The notes beneath the pieces were generated by a model that did not search any database, was not told the origin of the DNA, and saw only the letters and a list, made by a program, of their open reading frames with translations. This document shows, in pieces, positions 1 to 17,581 of a stretch of 64,000 bases of DNA; positions within the stretch are counted from its first letter, which is position 1; each line of letters opens with the position of its first letter. Position numbers and translations under genes: made by a program. Origin of the DNA: Acanthochlamys bracteata (lineage: Eukaryota > Streptophyta > Magnoliopsida > Pandanales > Velloziaceae); assembly GCA_019914995.1 (NCBI GenBank), contig CM034142.1, forward strand, positions 4,421,031 through 4,485,030. Reading direction: 5' to 3'.

Positions 1-4655
<4,655 letters not shown>

Positions 4656-4991
4656 TTATTAATATGTGATTTAGGGAGATTATCTCAATCAATGGTTTCT
4701 GATTTGGTGATTGGATTTCCTAGATTTTTCAACTCAATGGTTTCTCATGATAGATAAATGGTAGTTCATAGAAGAATTAGGATGAATCAAGCTATTATTA
4801 TTTGCTTGCTCTATCTAGATTCAGGTATAACTTGATTGGGATTTGGTAATAGCCAACTAAAAGTGTTAGGGTGATATATAGGGTGAAGTAAATAAGTCTT
4901 TTATATTCCAAATCTACCATCCACCTCTTGATCCAGTTTCAATAATAACTTTCAAAAGCAAAACAAAGATTTGAACAAGTACAAATGCATA
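4656..4991. other. Intergenic sequence, target side of the copia insertion
   Basis: No coding sequence or repeat recognised. It directly abuts the copia LTR at 4992. The last five bases (GCATA) are one half of the probable target-site duplication; the other half (ACATA) is at 20869-20873. Confidence 0.5.
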
Positions 4992-7058
4992 TGTTAGATA
5001 AACCTGCAATATCAATTCAAGAGGGATGGGGTGAATTAAGTCAATAATAAAAAAATTTCAATTAACAGAGTTCCTTCAGGCAGCAGGTAGATAGCCGGTT
5101 ATATGTATGATAAATCATGCAGATAGATATTAGCATAGGAGATTTTGTCGTAAGAAAATTTAACTATAAACCAAAGCTACTCAGTAGGTTTACGTGGTTC
5201 GATAAACCTCCTTCCTTATATCCACGAGTGCTCTTTCACAAGAGCTAAAGCATCACTAGATTTTTAACAAACTACACTTACCAAGAGCTAAGTGCTTCAC
5301 CAAGCACACTTGCTCTTATGGGTTTCTCTATACCAGAAAACTCCTTATAGCTGGACACACAAAAGTCCCCATGGCTGGATAGCTAGCATTGTTACAAAGT
5401 TAATGAATTTCTACCAAGCTACAACTAAGCTTCTTCCTTAAGTGCTTCACCAAGAACTTAGCCAATGATTTATAGAAATTTAAAACATATGGTTAAGCAA
5501 AGGATCAATATCAAAGTAATAAATAAACTTAAAGTTAGCTCGTTAGATGATCAAAGGGGCTGATAGAGATTGTATTCAGTAAATGATCAACAACAATAAA
5601 AATCTCTGTTTTGAAGGATTGACGATTTAATGCTTGTTCGTTCTTCTTTAAATTTCTCTGTGTTTTCCTCTGTTTTTGTTCTGCGACTCTTCTTCTTGTT
5701 ATACTTTGTTTGCTTGTAGGTGCCTACTTCTTCTTCCCATTGGAGATCTTCTCGTTGAAGTCTCCAAGTTAGTGGTAGTTTTCTAAAGTTGAGATGAAAA
5801 TATGTCTGGTAGCTAACCAGCTGTCTCATGATTTATTTTAACTGGTCTAGTGCTATGTTTTCCATCTGCATTAATTGTAAGGTAGAAGGAAGTTCAAAAC
5901 TCCCGCCCGACCATAGCCCACTTGATTCAACTGAGTTGGTTTCCTCTAAATTTCTTCAGCCAAGTTGGCTTACTTTAGATTTCTTCAGCTGAATTGGCTT
6001 CTTTTAAGTGTTGTGGACCCGAGCAACTTAGTTCTTATTTTCTTACTTAGAGATGAGTTGGATGGTGAGTCTCATTAGTGAATCTATTAATTTGGCTGAC
6101 ATTCTTTCCACTAGGCTTGCTTGGCCATCTACTACCCCTTGTGCTTTAACTTGTTTTTCAATGGTGTAGTGGCTCAATGTAGCTCTATTTTGTGATGCAA
6201 AGTTGTAACAAATAGTGGACTTATTGTATGATATCGCTTTATGATTAAATCTGCCATTTTTTCTTGGAGAAAATTCAAAATCCGAATGTTAAAAGCATTT
6301 ATGCATTGTCAGTAAGGCGTGGTTCTGATAGCTACTTTGGATATTTTCTTGATATCTTTCTCTGTGGTTTTTCGTGTCTCTTGATATGAACTTGCAGTTG
6401 GCATGGTCCTTAGTGAATTTCTTTCAAATTTTGGCTTCAAAAAATGAGAAAATCTTGATCCAACTATATCTGAAAATGGGCTCAATATTTCTACAACTCA
6501 TTGTTCTGTGTTTTCTTCTAATGTTTCCCGATTTTTCTAGACTTGTGATGATCATGATTTGATAACCTATTAGATTAACCTTGTTGTGTATATGTCGCTC
6601 TAACTCTGATGAAAAAATTGGAAGCAAGATGAAATCAATAACGTGTTTGAGCCTATATCTGAAAGGTGTATCCTGAACATAATAGCTCGGATTAGCTGTT
6701 TGATCCATGCAGTAGTGAGATAGCAATTAAGGAGCTTCCAGCTTTCAGTAAGATTCTTTTGTTTTGGAAATGCACTGTTCCTGTGGTTTCTTTTATGGGC
6801 GAACAATAATAATCCTGCAATTGCTCCTCCTTGTTCATACGTCTCATAATGGATTTTGCATATAGGTAGCAACCAGAAGCTGGCTGTATGTAGGTGATGT
6901 GTCTCCTTATGCTATAGCTGGCTTGTTGCTTGTTAGATGTAGGATAAATTTTGTTTGTAAGATCATGTAGAACTTGATTCAAATTATTAGTTCAAATAAT
7001 CTTATAAAGTATAATTCTTAATTATTGTAATCATCAAAACACCTTGGGAGTTCCAAAA
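4992..7058 (-). repeat. Copia 3' LTR
   Basis: This LTR is about 2.07 kb. It matches 17582-18150 (including repeated motifs such as GTGCTTCACCAAGCAC and a shared GGATCAATATCAAAGTAATA) and again 19916-20868. The inner end, CTTGGGAGTTCCAAAA, corresponds to CTTGGGAGTTCTAACA of the other LTR, so the terminal CA has decayed. The segment 5560-6105 is missing from the right LTR, where another element fragment sits instead. Confidence 0.8.
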
Positions 7059-7065
7059 ATATCAT

Positions 7066-7078
7066 CCCCCCCCTCCCC
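7066..7078 (-). other. Polypurine tract of the copia element
   Basis: CCCCCCCCTCCCC on the plus strand, i.e. a pure purine run on the minus strand. It lies eight bases from the LTR edge, where plus-strand DNA synthesis would prime in an LTR retrotransposon. This fixes the left LTR as the 3' LTR of a minus-strand element. Confidence 0.65.
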
Positions 7079-7199
7079 ACATTTTGATGATGAAAAAACT
7101 ATTAAGAATTATTAGTTTATATGTCTAAGTAATCTCAAGTCAATTGCTTCATATGTAAAATAGCTTCCTCTTGGTATCATACTTAGTTTAAATGGGGAA

Positions 7200-8530
7200 A
7201 AAATTTATTACCATCGTAAAGGATTTCACTAAGTTCCATTTTTGAGTAAATTTTGACTTTTGAGTGGAGTTTGTGCGAACGAATAATTGGGTTTGAAAGC
7301 CAAGACATTGAAGTTGGTTAATTATTTTTTCAGAATTTTCTGGCCAGGCATTTGATACATATCCACAGATGAATATGACACCCAGTATAGAACCGAATCA
7401 TCTATGATGTTTTTTGAAACAAGTGCAATTGAAAGCCTTTCCGATTTTTAAATGATATGTGTGATATATGGTTGGAAAGATAAGACACTGCTCTTAATTT
7501 TGAGTATTTTTACATATTTTTCGAAGGCCAAATAAACCCCAAAACGGTGCAGACAAATAGATAGACAGAGAGTTCAGATTAACTTGGACTGCACCAACCT
7601 AATTATGGAAAGAAAATGCTATGGCCTTATATTCAATTTTCGGATTTCCTGGAGGGAGGCAGCAATAGAGGAGGAGGAGGATAGAAGAGGGCAGAGCAGA
7701 GGCGGCTCATTGAGGATTTATTTTTTCACGTTCTTGCATCTGGAATGGAGAGAAGCACGGAGCAAGCGAAAGAGACGACAGTTCACTTGATATCAATCTT
7801 TGTTCAGGGTTCTTTTGTTCTATCTCTCATATTTCTCTCTATTTTGTTAGATCTGAAAACTATGAACTCAATTCCTCTTTATTGGGGCTATGATGTAGCC
7901 TAATTATGATGATTTAATTATTAACTCTATGCTATTGATGTTTTATAATTGCTTATTGAGTATTTAATATCGTGCTTAATGTTTTTGAGTATCTGACCTA
8001 TATTCAATCGATTTGAGATTTGCATTGAGACAGAGATGTGATGTATGAATTAGTCTTTATGATGAATGCCATGAATTGCATATGAGAGAGAGATGTACTC
8101 TTATGCTTCGTGCCATTAATCTAGAATGCCATAAAACTTAATGAGCTTTCTTATATGCTAATTGGCATAGAGATATAGTGAGTTTTGTATGAAAGTATTA
8201 TTTGTATAGCTTAAGAAAGTTTATCAAAGAAATTAGGATTTTCTAACTATTAATAAAGATTATAAGCTTCATTAGCATGATTACAAAAATGATTGGATTA
8301 GTTACGGTGAAATCAAATGCTCTAGCGCTTAAATCATTGAAATCTCACAATTGTTGTTTGTGTTTGTTTTATTTTGTTTAGTTTTAGGCATTCACGCTTT
8401 GAAGATCAGTTGTTCAAATAATGCTAGGAGTAGATTTTTTGGTACTTAATAAGTTAATCAATCCGCGTTAGAACGATACTCTCTCATCATTGTATTACTT
8501 TTACGATTCGTAACTTGCGATAGTAACAAT
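7200..8530 (+). repeat. Gypsy-type LTR fragment (family of 42.5 kb and 53.7 kb elements)
   Basis: This stretch aligns, base for base over long runs, with the 3' LTR at 45050-45978 and (reversed) with 53653-54887. Shared landmarks include a GGTTGGAAAGATAAGACA block, GTTTTATAATTGCTTATTGAG and an AGTTACGGTGA block before the end. The LTR start (TGATGTG...) is not clearly present, and no gag or second LTR adjoins it, so it is a fragment or decayed solo LTR lying inside the copia interior. The 68-codon frame at 7584-7790 falls inside the LTR and is not a gene. Confidence 0.75.
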
Positions 8531-8639
8531 TATCTTCAACCAATAATTCTTCTCCTATCTCTCTCCGTTTTTGAAGCTTACTACTAAAATAGTATTACCT
8601 CTGGATGGCTGGACTTGTATTTGAACTGATGTTTGATAG

Positions 8640-11600
8640 TTAGAAGTCGCTTCTTGTTACTGTGGTTTGATATGTACTTGAGATTCATATTCTGTCAAAC
8701 GTAGAGTAGGCTATTCAGCTGCTGTGTATGACAGAGATAATTTTCTTCTGTTCATGCTAGCATTTTTCTCCTTTTGTCATTGATTCCTACAAGAACAGAT
8801 TATACCTTTCTCGACAGAAAGTTGGCTTAATCAATTGTAACAAGTATTGACAAGAGATTTCTAAATGAAATATCTCATGAAATTTTCAATACCATTTAAC
8901 AAATAGAACACGTTCATAATCTTCGAAGTATAAGTCAGATAGCAATATTGATTCACCAAAATAGAACTTATTTAAAACTTAGTAAATTGTCAAAATCAAC
9001 TTGTATTTTAAAAATTCAAATCAATTTTTGAATGTACATGAATTAAGGAGATAATATACAAAATTAATCTACAAAGAAGAGCGTTTAATTATACCTACTG
9101 ACTTGTTGTTTACTGTTTTAACTTTAGGAGACAATTTTCTTATGTAGTATGCCAAATAATCTCTTTCCCATTGATCGTTTTTCTGATTTTGAAGTTTTGG
9201 ACTGATAGAGATTTTTCAGTAAGCTGCTCTTTGAGATGAATTATTAATCGAAATAGTTTTTTCTTTCACGAATTCATGATGAGTCTTCATATGTCTTTCA
9301 TATTACTTTCCTGCAAGGTAATATCTAGTGCACCGAGAATAATATATATGTCATAATTCATATTATGAGGACCATATGTTTTCTCCCCCTTAGTAAGTGC
9401 TCTATTCTATAAGGAACATATTCTATTTCCAATTTTTTTTGTTGGTTGAAGCACTTAATTAACTTTTCTTGTTAATATAGAAACTTTTCCAGCAACAATA
9501 ATTGACTTGAGTAGCATGCATCGCTTTTTACTAACTTTTGTTAACTATTTTGCTCTTGTATTGATAAATAACTTTTTGTGCACAAAGGACATTAAGCATA
9601 GTTTATGTATGGCATTCAGCATTTGATGTGGTAATTCAATAAGATGAGAAACACATAATCTTCCTTTAGCATATGTACTGTAGATCCTTCAATTAAATTC
9701 ATTAGTTCTAAAAGAATATATCTTTTATACATCATGCTTTCCTTTCTTTCACTTTGACTCAAAGGCTTCTCCCTTGATGTGTTTCCTTTTCTTAGTAATT
9801 TACCATTTGATAGTCAGCATCCTCCACATGAAGATTCATTCATTTGCATAGGCATTTTTATAAAAATTAATTTTCAATATCATTTGCACAGTCAGCAGAA
9901 TTTTAGCATTGAGTATTAATAAGTAATTTTGATGAAATACAAATACTAAGCTAAAAGAAGTGAGTTATTCATACCTTTGGACAACTTACAACGTACTATG
10001 TTACTTGTTTATTAACTCATGCAATGTTTTGCTCGCCTTGTCTTTGGATAGCTATTTTTTTCTTATTCACGGAATATTCTTAATAATTATGACAGCATAG
10101 TGAATATTTCTCCTCTTGCTATGTACTCTTTCTTCACTTTTTTTATTAGATTTAATTTTATTCTCTTTAGGTTATGAAAATTATCCTGCAAAAAATTTTA
10201 AAGACTTTTTCCTACATGGAGATGTTAGAGCTTCACAAAATTCACAAGATTTTGTCATTATCTTTAGATGATATTATCAATATTAAGGTTGTGGTTAAGA
10301 TATCCGAATTTCTTTCATAAAACACATACAAATCGGAGATGACATCATATAATTAGTTTCATAGATTAGGTTAGACATGCATCAATAAATTAAAAATCTC
10401 AACAAAAATTTTCAACAATACTCATCATTGTAGACGATATTGTCGGAGATCAACAGTTTTGTTCTACAACTGATAGCTTTAATGAACACAAAAAGCATTT
10501 AGATTTTTAGAAATACACACAAAATATTTGAAAATGATTAGTCATCGACCGTTCGGTGGAGCTGAGTGGAATTCAAAGAGTTTGACTCAAAATAGTTTGG
10601 CTTAGACATTGATTGAGGGAATGTAGATGAGTCACTATTAAGTCTCATCTCAATTGAAGAGTTCTCTTTAAGGTAGGTAGTTCGGTTTGTGTAAGATAAA
10701 AAGATATAGATCACTTAAGGAATTTCATCTCCAAAATTTTTTTCAATTTTTGCTTAACCAAGATGAGAGTTTGGCTTTAAACAAGTTTACTTGGAAACGA
10801 TCAAGAGTTTGATTATAAACTGTCAATGGAGAATGGTTCGTAAATCTCATTTAAGGCTTCATATGACCAATCACTTGAAAGCACTTTTGCTAAAACATGT
10901 TGCAACATTTAGCATTTGTTTTGAAATAACCATTCACTTTCTAAAAGCAATTATGCACCAAAGATAAAATGCCATGAGATCTTGACATATATCAAAATTA
11001 ATATAATTAAAATATACTTATTGCTTGATTGAAATATGAGTTATCTCCTTATATAGATTATTTGTTGATGGCTTCTTATTGAGATCACTGGATCTATGCT
11101 TGAATATAAGTGATTCAATTTGGATAGGCTCCTTGCATTTCAGAAGTTTCAATAAAGAGTTCTTCATCCACTATTTAGATTTCAGCTGACTATTCTTTTG
11201 CTGGATGTACATTTCTTTGCTGTCCTTAACTGAATCTGTAAATAGTCGAATCCTTTCTCGTCCTAGAGCAGTCTTATTAAATAAAATATAAAGGATTCCT
11301 CAACAATTTAGATTCCCTGAAACCCATGTATTTTAGGAGTTGCTAATGAATAACCATTGAATTTCTTTATAGCATATAGCATTCAACTTAATTTCTTTTG
11401 CAAGGACTTAAAAATATTCTCAAGTTAACTTTTGTAACTTTGAAAGAGAAGCTAACAGCATCATGAGTAATCATCGATCATTTAGTTGTTTTCTAATCAT
11501 TCAACTCTAGATGGATCAAACATGTTCATGTGTAATAGTTGGAATGGTTTGATTTGTCATAATAGCTTGAATTAATTTGAATGAAATATGTGTACCTTTC

Positions 11601-12082
11601 TTCTTACATTGATGTGCTTATGTTCAGATTCAATCTCCATTGGTAATCTATCCACCCTTTCAGAAGCAATAGATCAATTATCAAAACTCACAATATTTTA
11701 ATGATTTATATAATCTTGGAGAGCAGAGCTGGCGTGTATTTTACTTTCATTTGTTCATATTTCTCCTGTAGTGGTTAGTAGCATATATAACATTCAGAAA
11801 TTCTAAAACTTCATGCACACTCACATTAATATTCATCAAAAGAAAATTTTGCATAGCCAAAGATTCATACCATTTCAATAGGATGGATGGATTGTAATCA
11901 ATTTCATAGTAATTAAACTCATTTTATTAAATTACCTTTCCATCAAATGCTTAGAATTTTTTTAGTTTTCCAAAAACAATCTTAATAAACTAATGTTTAT
12001 GAAACATTATTCAGCAAACATTCATAAATTTATTCATGAGAGATTCGGTCAAAAGACAATATGAAAAATCTAATGTTTCAGA
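8640..12082 (-). pseudogene. Copia pol region, decayed; integrase scrap recognisable
   Basis: Read on the minus strand this is where copia pol should lie. The only part I can support is about 11545 down to 11165. There a frame reads FDPSRVE, then DDYS, then LENIFKSLQKK, the order seen in copia integrase cores (F-P-S-R, DDYSRY, F--L-K-). It is followed, after shifts, by CTSSKRIVS, which matches the C-SKGI-H segment. Stops occur every few codons. Reverse transcriptase and RNase H are not recognisable between 8640 and 11100. The stretch 8640-9400 shows nothing I can name. Confidence 0.5.
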
Positions 12083-12888
12083 CACTACTACATTAAACAG
12101 TTTCATCGACTGACAAAAACAGTCGGTAATTTATCAATTTCAGTCGGCAAATATAAATACCGACTGAAAAGAATGCAATCGGTATTTAGTCGGCAAATCC
12201 AAGTCGGTAAACCACTTGCCGACTAACTATTATAGACAGTCGGTATAGCATAGTAAATTACCGACTGACGTATGCCGTCGCAACTTACCGACTGCTTAAG
12301 TAGTCGGGAAACTTAACGACTAACTCTTAGTCGGTATTTACCGACTGACATGGTGGTCGCTATCTTACCGACCAGTTTAGTAGTCGGTAATTCCCGACTG
12401 TAGGTTTGGTCGGTAATTACCGACTGTTTATTTAGTCTACCTCATTGCTTTCTCAACACTAACTCATTATTAATTGTTTCAACTAGACATAAATTGTGTC
12501 ATATCATAAATTAATACATATGCATGCAGCTCTCGAATATATGTCCATAGACAAACACATTCTTCTTCTGATGAAACAAGAAATTTTGTTCACAGTTTGT
12601 CTTTGGTTCTAAACTTGAACGATATGCCCATATGCTTCAAAACTTGCTAGCTAGTGAGAACGTATATAATATCCATGCATATATAGGATAATCTCAGTCA
12701 CAACGCTTTCAATATCTCTTTCTTTTGTCTTGATTCAAGTGTACATATATTCTTTTGCAAAAAAACTTGTTATAGAATATCATATATTGTCATTACTCAA
12801 AGATCCAAAAGGAAACCCCATAACAGTGCTAAATCTTATGCATAAGATAAGATTCATTACTCTCTTAATTCCATACTAACTAAAGCCT

Positions 12889-13490
12889 CCAATGCATATA
12901 TATTAAGCAAGTTAATTAAAGAAATATTTCCAAAATGAAAAAAAAAAAAATTGGAAAGAAAAGAAACATGCAATGGACAAGCTAAAGAGAGTAATGAATT
13001 GAATTAATGCATAAGGGATTAATATAAGTTAAATTAAGAAGCAAAGAGCAAAAATTCCAAGGAAGCAAGCTTTAAAGTTAATCCAATGCATATATATACT
13101 AAGCAAGTTAATTAAAGAAATATTTCCAAAATACAAAAAAAAAAATTGGAAAGAAAAGAGACATGCAATGGACAAGCTAAAGAGAGTAATGAATTGAATT
13201 AATGCATAAGGGATTAATATAAGTTAAGTTAAGAAGCAAAGAGCAAAGATCCCAAGGAAGCAAGCTTTAAAGTTAATCCAATGCATATATATACTAAGAC
13301 AAGTTAATTAAAGAAATATTTCCAAAATACCAAAAAAAATAGGAAAGAAAAGAAACATGCAATGGACAAGCTAAAGAGAATAATTAATTGAATTAATGCA
13401 TAAGGGATTAATATAAGTTTAGTTAAGAAGCAAAGAGCAAAGATCCCAAGGAAGCAAGCTTTAAAGTTAATCCAATGTATATATATATAG
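12889..13490. repeat. Tandem array of 194-195 bp units
   Basis: Three consecutive units start at 12889, 13083 and 13278 (194, 195 and 194 bp), with the beginning of a fourth at 13472. Each begins CCAATGCATATATA and contains GCAATGGACAAGCTAAAGAG and GCATAAGGGATTAATATAAG. Differences between units are few, so the array is young relative to the surrounding copia DNA. It lies wholly inside the CACTA element. Confidence 0.95.
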
Positions 13491-14200
13491 TTATAAAAAC
13501 CGAACCAAACGTTGATCCGAATTGCTGTCCGAGTCAACGGGTCACGGGTTGACCAAGGTCAACCAGCATCTGGTCCAGACAGCAGTTACAATACATATAG
13601 TAGCACACAGTAGGAAACTTTTTTTGCAAGAGAAAGCAAGATATATTTCATTTCTAATCCAGATTCTAGACATCAAGAATCTTTACCAAAAACATATCAA
13701 CATTCTGTTTTCAAACTTTAAGTATGAATGTTACACAAAATTGAACTTCTAGTTTCAACAATAATACAAATTGAAAAGCAGCAAGCTCATCATTTCATTA
13801 ATAACATTCAAATAGCAATAATTTTTTAATTTCTAACAACATTCAAAGCTTTGTAGCTTTGCAAAGGGATCATAAATTAGAGGGATATCCCTTCAAGGCT
13901 TCAGCTTTGTGGAAGGGTAAAAAAACACATTCAATTCAAAACTTCAACTGTCAGGCGATCAAGAAGCTCCCACTACTACTACGTGCAATGTTAATCTATG
14001 ACATTCAAGTGGATTGCATAAAAAATCCAATACAATAAAAAAGATAGTCATCCAAACAAATAACAAACGTTGTAACAATCCAGTTTGTAAAAGAAAATTT
14101 AATTATGTTATAACATGCATGAAACAAAAGGTTCTGTTTATCGCTTCTGTTTTGTAAAGAAAAATCAATTCTGTTTTGTTTGCCAAGCAATTGTTGACAT

Positions 14201-14720
14201 ACTAGTGCTTATTTTAGGTAAATAGTATTCCACATAAAAAGGAAATTCTATAATAGCACTAGAGAAAAATATTTCACATACAAGTGACATACTAGTGCTT
14301 ATAATAAATCGAAATAGTACAAGAAATCCTATCTGTGACAAGAAAAAAATATTCCACATACAAGAATGTCATAGTAGTGCTTATACTAGATAAAAAATAA
14401 TACATAAAATCCTATCTTTGGTAGTAAAAAGAATTTCACAAAGTCTGCTACACTAGTGCTTATACTACATCAAAAATAATCATGAAAATCCTATCTTTGC
14501 AAAGACATCGGTGCTTATATTACATCAAAAAAAAAAAAATCCAGAAAACCTTATGCTGGCAGAAGAAACAAAATTCTACAAAGTCTGCCAATTTGGTGCT
14601 TATACTAGATTAAAAAAATATTCAGAAAACCCTAACATATGCTGGAAGAAAGAAAAAAATACCAAATGCAAGACTGCCATACTAGTGCTTATACCAGATA
14701 AAAAAAAAATCTTATACCAG
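14201..14720. repeat. Degenerate tandem array, about 85-bp period
   Basis: The core ACTAGTGCTTATACTAGATA recurs, with variation, at about 14201, 14291, 14371, 14451, 14509, 14595 and 14681. Each is followed by poly-A and a TCCTATCTTTG or similar segment. Spacing is mostly 80-90 bp with one 58-bp unit. It is more diverged than the 194-bp array in the same CACTA element. Frames at 14005-14797 on either strand are by-products of this repeat. Confidence 0.85.
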
Positions 14721-15599
14721 AAAAAAAAATCCAAAAATTCCTTTCTAATTCTAATATGTATTGTTTTCTTTTCTATAGTTTGAAGAACGAATATCAAAGC
14801 AAAAAAGAAAAAAACTTTAAATCTTTTCTGTCTTATGTTCGCTCCTACAAAGCCTTACTAAACTTTTTTCCATTTATGGATGGATTAACTAATCAATGAA
14901 TACCGGTGATATTAGAAACTCCACAATAACTAATGTATCAACTGAGTTGGAGCAAAAAAATACCCAGTGACTGCCAGAAAAATTAGAGAACGTACTGGAA
15001 GGAAGCTCGCCAGCAAATAAGAGCTGAACAGGATCAGACCAACTGGCGAATCGGAGCAGCTCGGTCTCACACCGGCAGAATGAGAACTTTCGGAATTTCT
15101 TTGAAATTTCTTCTCCTAGCGTCAGACGGAAGCAAATCCGGCGAGATGAAGCGTGATTTCTCAAGTAGATCACCGATCAGCGGCAGACTCCAAAGCTTGG
15201 GGAAAGAAATGAACCCGATCGGGTTCATTAAGACATTTTGCCGACTCCAAAGCTTTCCATTCGGTAATTTTACCGACCGAATACTTACTCAGTCGGTATT
15301 CTATCAAAACATTTACCGACTGACTTAGTATTAGTCGGTATGTTCATAAAATACCGACCAAGTAACTATGTAGTCGGTAAATTAATATGATTTGCCGACT
15401 GATTTTTTTTCAGTTGGTATTCTACAAAGTTACCTACTGAACGCGATCAGTCGGTAATTGTCTTTTTTGTAGTAGTGAGAAATATGCAAGCATGTTATCA
15501 CAAACAATTATGATATACAAGATATCATTCAAACAAAATGATAAGTGACAAAACTTTAGCAAAAATTTCAACATGAATTTGAACAATGAGTTTCATTTG

Positions 15600-17560
15600 A
15601 ATTCAAATGCTAAAAAGCATCAAAACTATTAAGAGATTGGATTACTTACCTTCAGCTGTAGAATTTCTGCAACAAGAATTTATCTCTTTGACACCCAAAT
15701 TTGTTTGGGTTCTAAAGTGTTGATAATCTTGAGAGTTTCTTTGGCATCCACATCTTTTTACTCATGCCTTGGTTTTTCTTTAATTTGGAATAATGAGTGA
15801 CATATTCATCGATGCTAGCAATATAGGAGGTGAATAGATTACCTTGCAAGCTAATAAGTTGTTTAGTAGTAAAGCATCTAGCAATTGTTGTAAAAGGATT
15901 TTCACTTATCTCTTTCAGAGAAAGGTTGCTATTGGGAATCCACATTACCATTACCGTATTTTTATTATTTTTAAACCAACAATAGCTTATCTTGTGACCC
16001 TTTCTACCACAATAGGAACACTCAATAAAAGGAGTAGAAAAATGTACCTTATTCGTTTTATACTTACTAGAGAATGCAACACTTGTAGTTCTAAATTTCT
16101 GCTTGCCATTGGTTTGGTTCATAGTAACATTCTCACTAGTTGGCACGAACTCAATACCTTCTTTTCTGAATGTAGTTTTCTGTGAGCCAAGCATAGCATC
16201 CAACCTGTCTTTACCTTTAACAAATTTTGCTATAGAAGCTTGTGAATTAACATTCTTAGCATCCAACTCTTTCTCCTCATTTCTTAGCAGTAAGCATTCG
16301 GTGGTATATGATTTGTTTGCTGCCTTGACTTTGGCAAGTTCATCATTCAGATATTCACATTCCACATGTGACTTAGTGTTAGCTCTCTGATCTTCTCATT
16401 TATATTTATAGAAGTGGAGAAGTTACCAATTCCAAAGCTATCTAGGTACTTACTAGTAGCATAGTCATTTAAATTGGAATAAAGTTTCTCATTTGTCTCT
16501 AAGAGCTTTTTATTTTCAGCGTGTAATACATATATCTCTGCACTTATTTGATTAGTATCCAAATCATCTTCCTTAGAATTATTTTTACCAGCAAGAGTAT
16601 CATTTAAATTAAGCACTTTGTCAGTCAACAATTTATTCTTTTCTTTGTATTTATTCATAATTTTGTTCATGGTTTCACATTCATATATTTAGCATATAGT
16701 TTATCAAAAATTTCTTACAATTCCTTATTTGAGTCGTAAAATTCAGATCAGTTTACCTCACTGGAATGTTCATTGTTAGCCATTAGATACAATCTCAACT
16801 CCTCTTGATTGGTTACAGTTTCGCTCTCGTTAGATAAGGTCGAGTCTTTATTACTGCATATAACATTTGCCTTAGCTGGTTCTTACTTTTTTTTTCTTTC
16901 AGCAAACGACAGGTACATCTAAAGTGTCTCAGCTTCTTATAGTGGGAGCACTTTTCATTCGATTTTTCTTTTCCTCGATAATGCTTGTTCCTCAGCTTTC
17001 GTCTCAATTGGTTCTTTCTCAATAGGTGCCTGGATTTTACTTGTTGGCAAAACAATATTTTGTTCTTCTTTAGAGGAAGAGATACTTACCTTTGTGTGGT
17101 ATCTGTCGATGGCCATCAAACGAAGGTTATCTTGTTTTTGATGATTTCGTATTACTTCACTTCTATTTGATGAGATTCACTTTCATTGTATTGGTTAGCC
17201 TCAGATTTTCCTTCATATATTCTTTCTAAGTTAAGTCAAACTTCTTTTGCTGTGAAATGAAAATAAATATGCTTAAATTATTCAAAATATAAAGCATGAT
17301 ACAGTAATTCTAAAGCATAAAAATTTAAACATGAAAAGTTGTTATTCTTTAGAATTTGCATGGTAGCTATATCTCCATCTTGGACGATCTTCCATACAAA
17401 AGGAATTTTCTGCCCTTAAGATTACAGTCATCTTTATCTTTTAATGTCTATAATTATTCCCATCAAACGCTAGAGGGCAGTCAACTGATCTTCCTTCCTT
17501 TTCAATAAAGTTTAGCTTGCCATAGGCTCTTTTCCTTAAGGCTGTTAAACTTTTATTTTG
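15600..17560 (-). pseudogene. Ty1/copia gag relic
   Basis: Gag of the 4992-20868 element, read on the minus strand from about 17560 downward. First comes an N-terminal FDGNNY (about 17460) followed by a shifted KIKMTV, as in copia gag. Around 16920 lies a decayed zinc knuckle in a basic KCSHYKKLRHFRCTC context. A charged, coiled-coil-like stretch covers 16670-16347 and 16365-16180. Then comes an intact CCHC knuckle, CSYCGRKGHKISYC, at about 16010. The frames are separated by stops and shifts, so no functional protein is made. The final part (about 15780-15712), with WMPKK, resembles the gag-protease junction of plant copia elements. A run of lost homology follows, then the CACTA insertion at 15477. 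Confidence 0.85.
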
Positions 17561-17567
17561 AAGGCCT

Positions 17568-17580
17568 GCTCTGCTATCAC
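17568..17580 (-). other. Primer-binding site of the copia element
   Basis: On the minus strand this reads GTGATAGCAGAGC, a decayed form of the GGTATCAGAGC sequence complementary to initiator Met-tRNA that follows the 5' LTR in most plant LTR retrotransposons. It sits one base from the LTR edge at 17582, between LTR and gag, which supports the element's orientation. Confidence 0.65.
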
Positions 17581-17581
17581 T

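Larger units (their letters stand above)
12083..15477. mobile_element. Non-autonomous CACTA element with intact ends
   Basis: A 3395-bp element bounded by CACTACTACATTAAA at the left and the reverse complement of CACTACTACAAAAAA at the right. It is flanked on both sides by AGA (12080-12082 and 15478-15480), the 3-bp target duplication typical of CACTA transposons. Both ends carry many short direct and inverted copies of ACCGACTG/CAGTCGGTAA (12115-12440 and 15235-15465), the usual subterminal transposase-binding repeats. There is no transposase. The interior holds two tandem arrays and a short GC-richer stretch near 14990-15200 that could be captured host DNA. It interrupts the copia element just past its gag. 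Confidence 0.93.

Noticed and set aside
15844..16390. Plus-strand frames of about 100 codons
   Set aside because: Antisense shadows of the copia gag relic, which has a clear CCHC knuckle on the minus strand.
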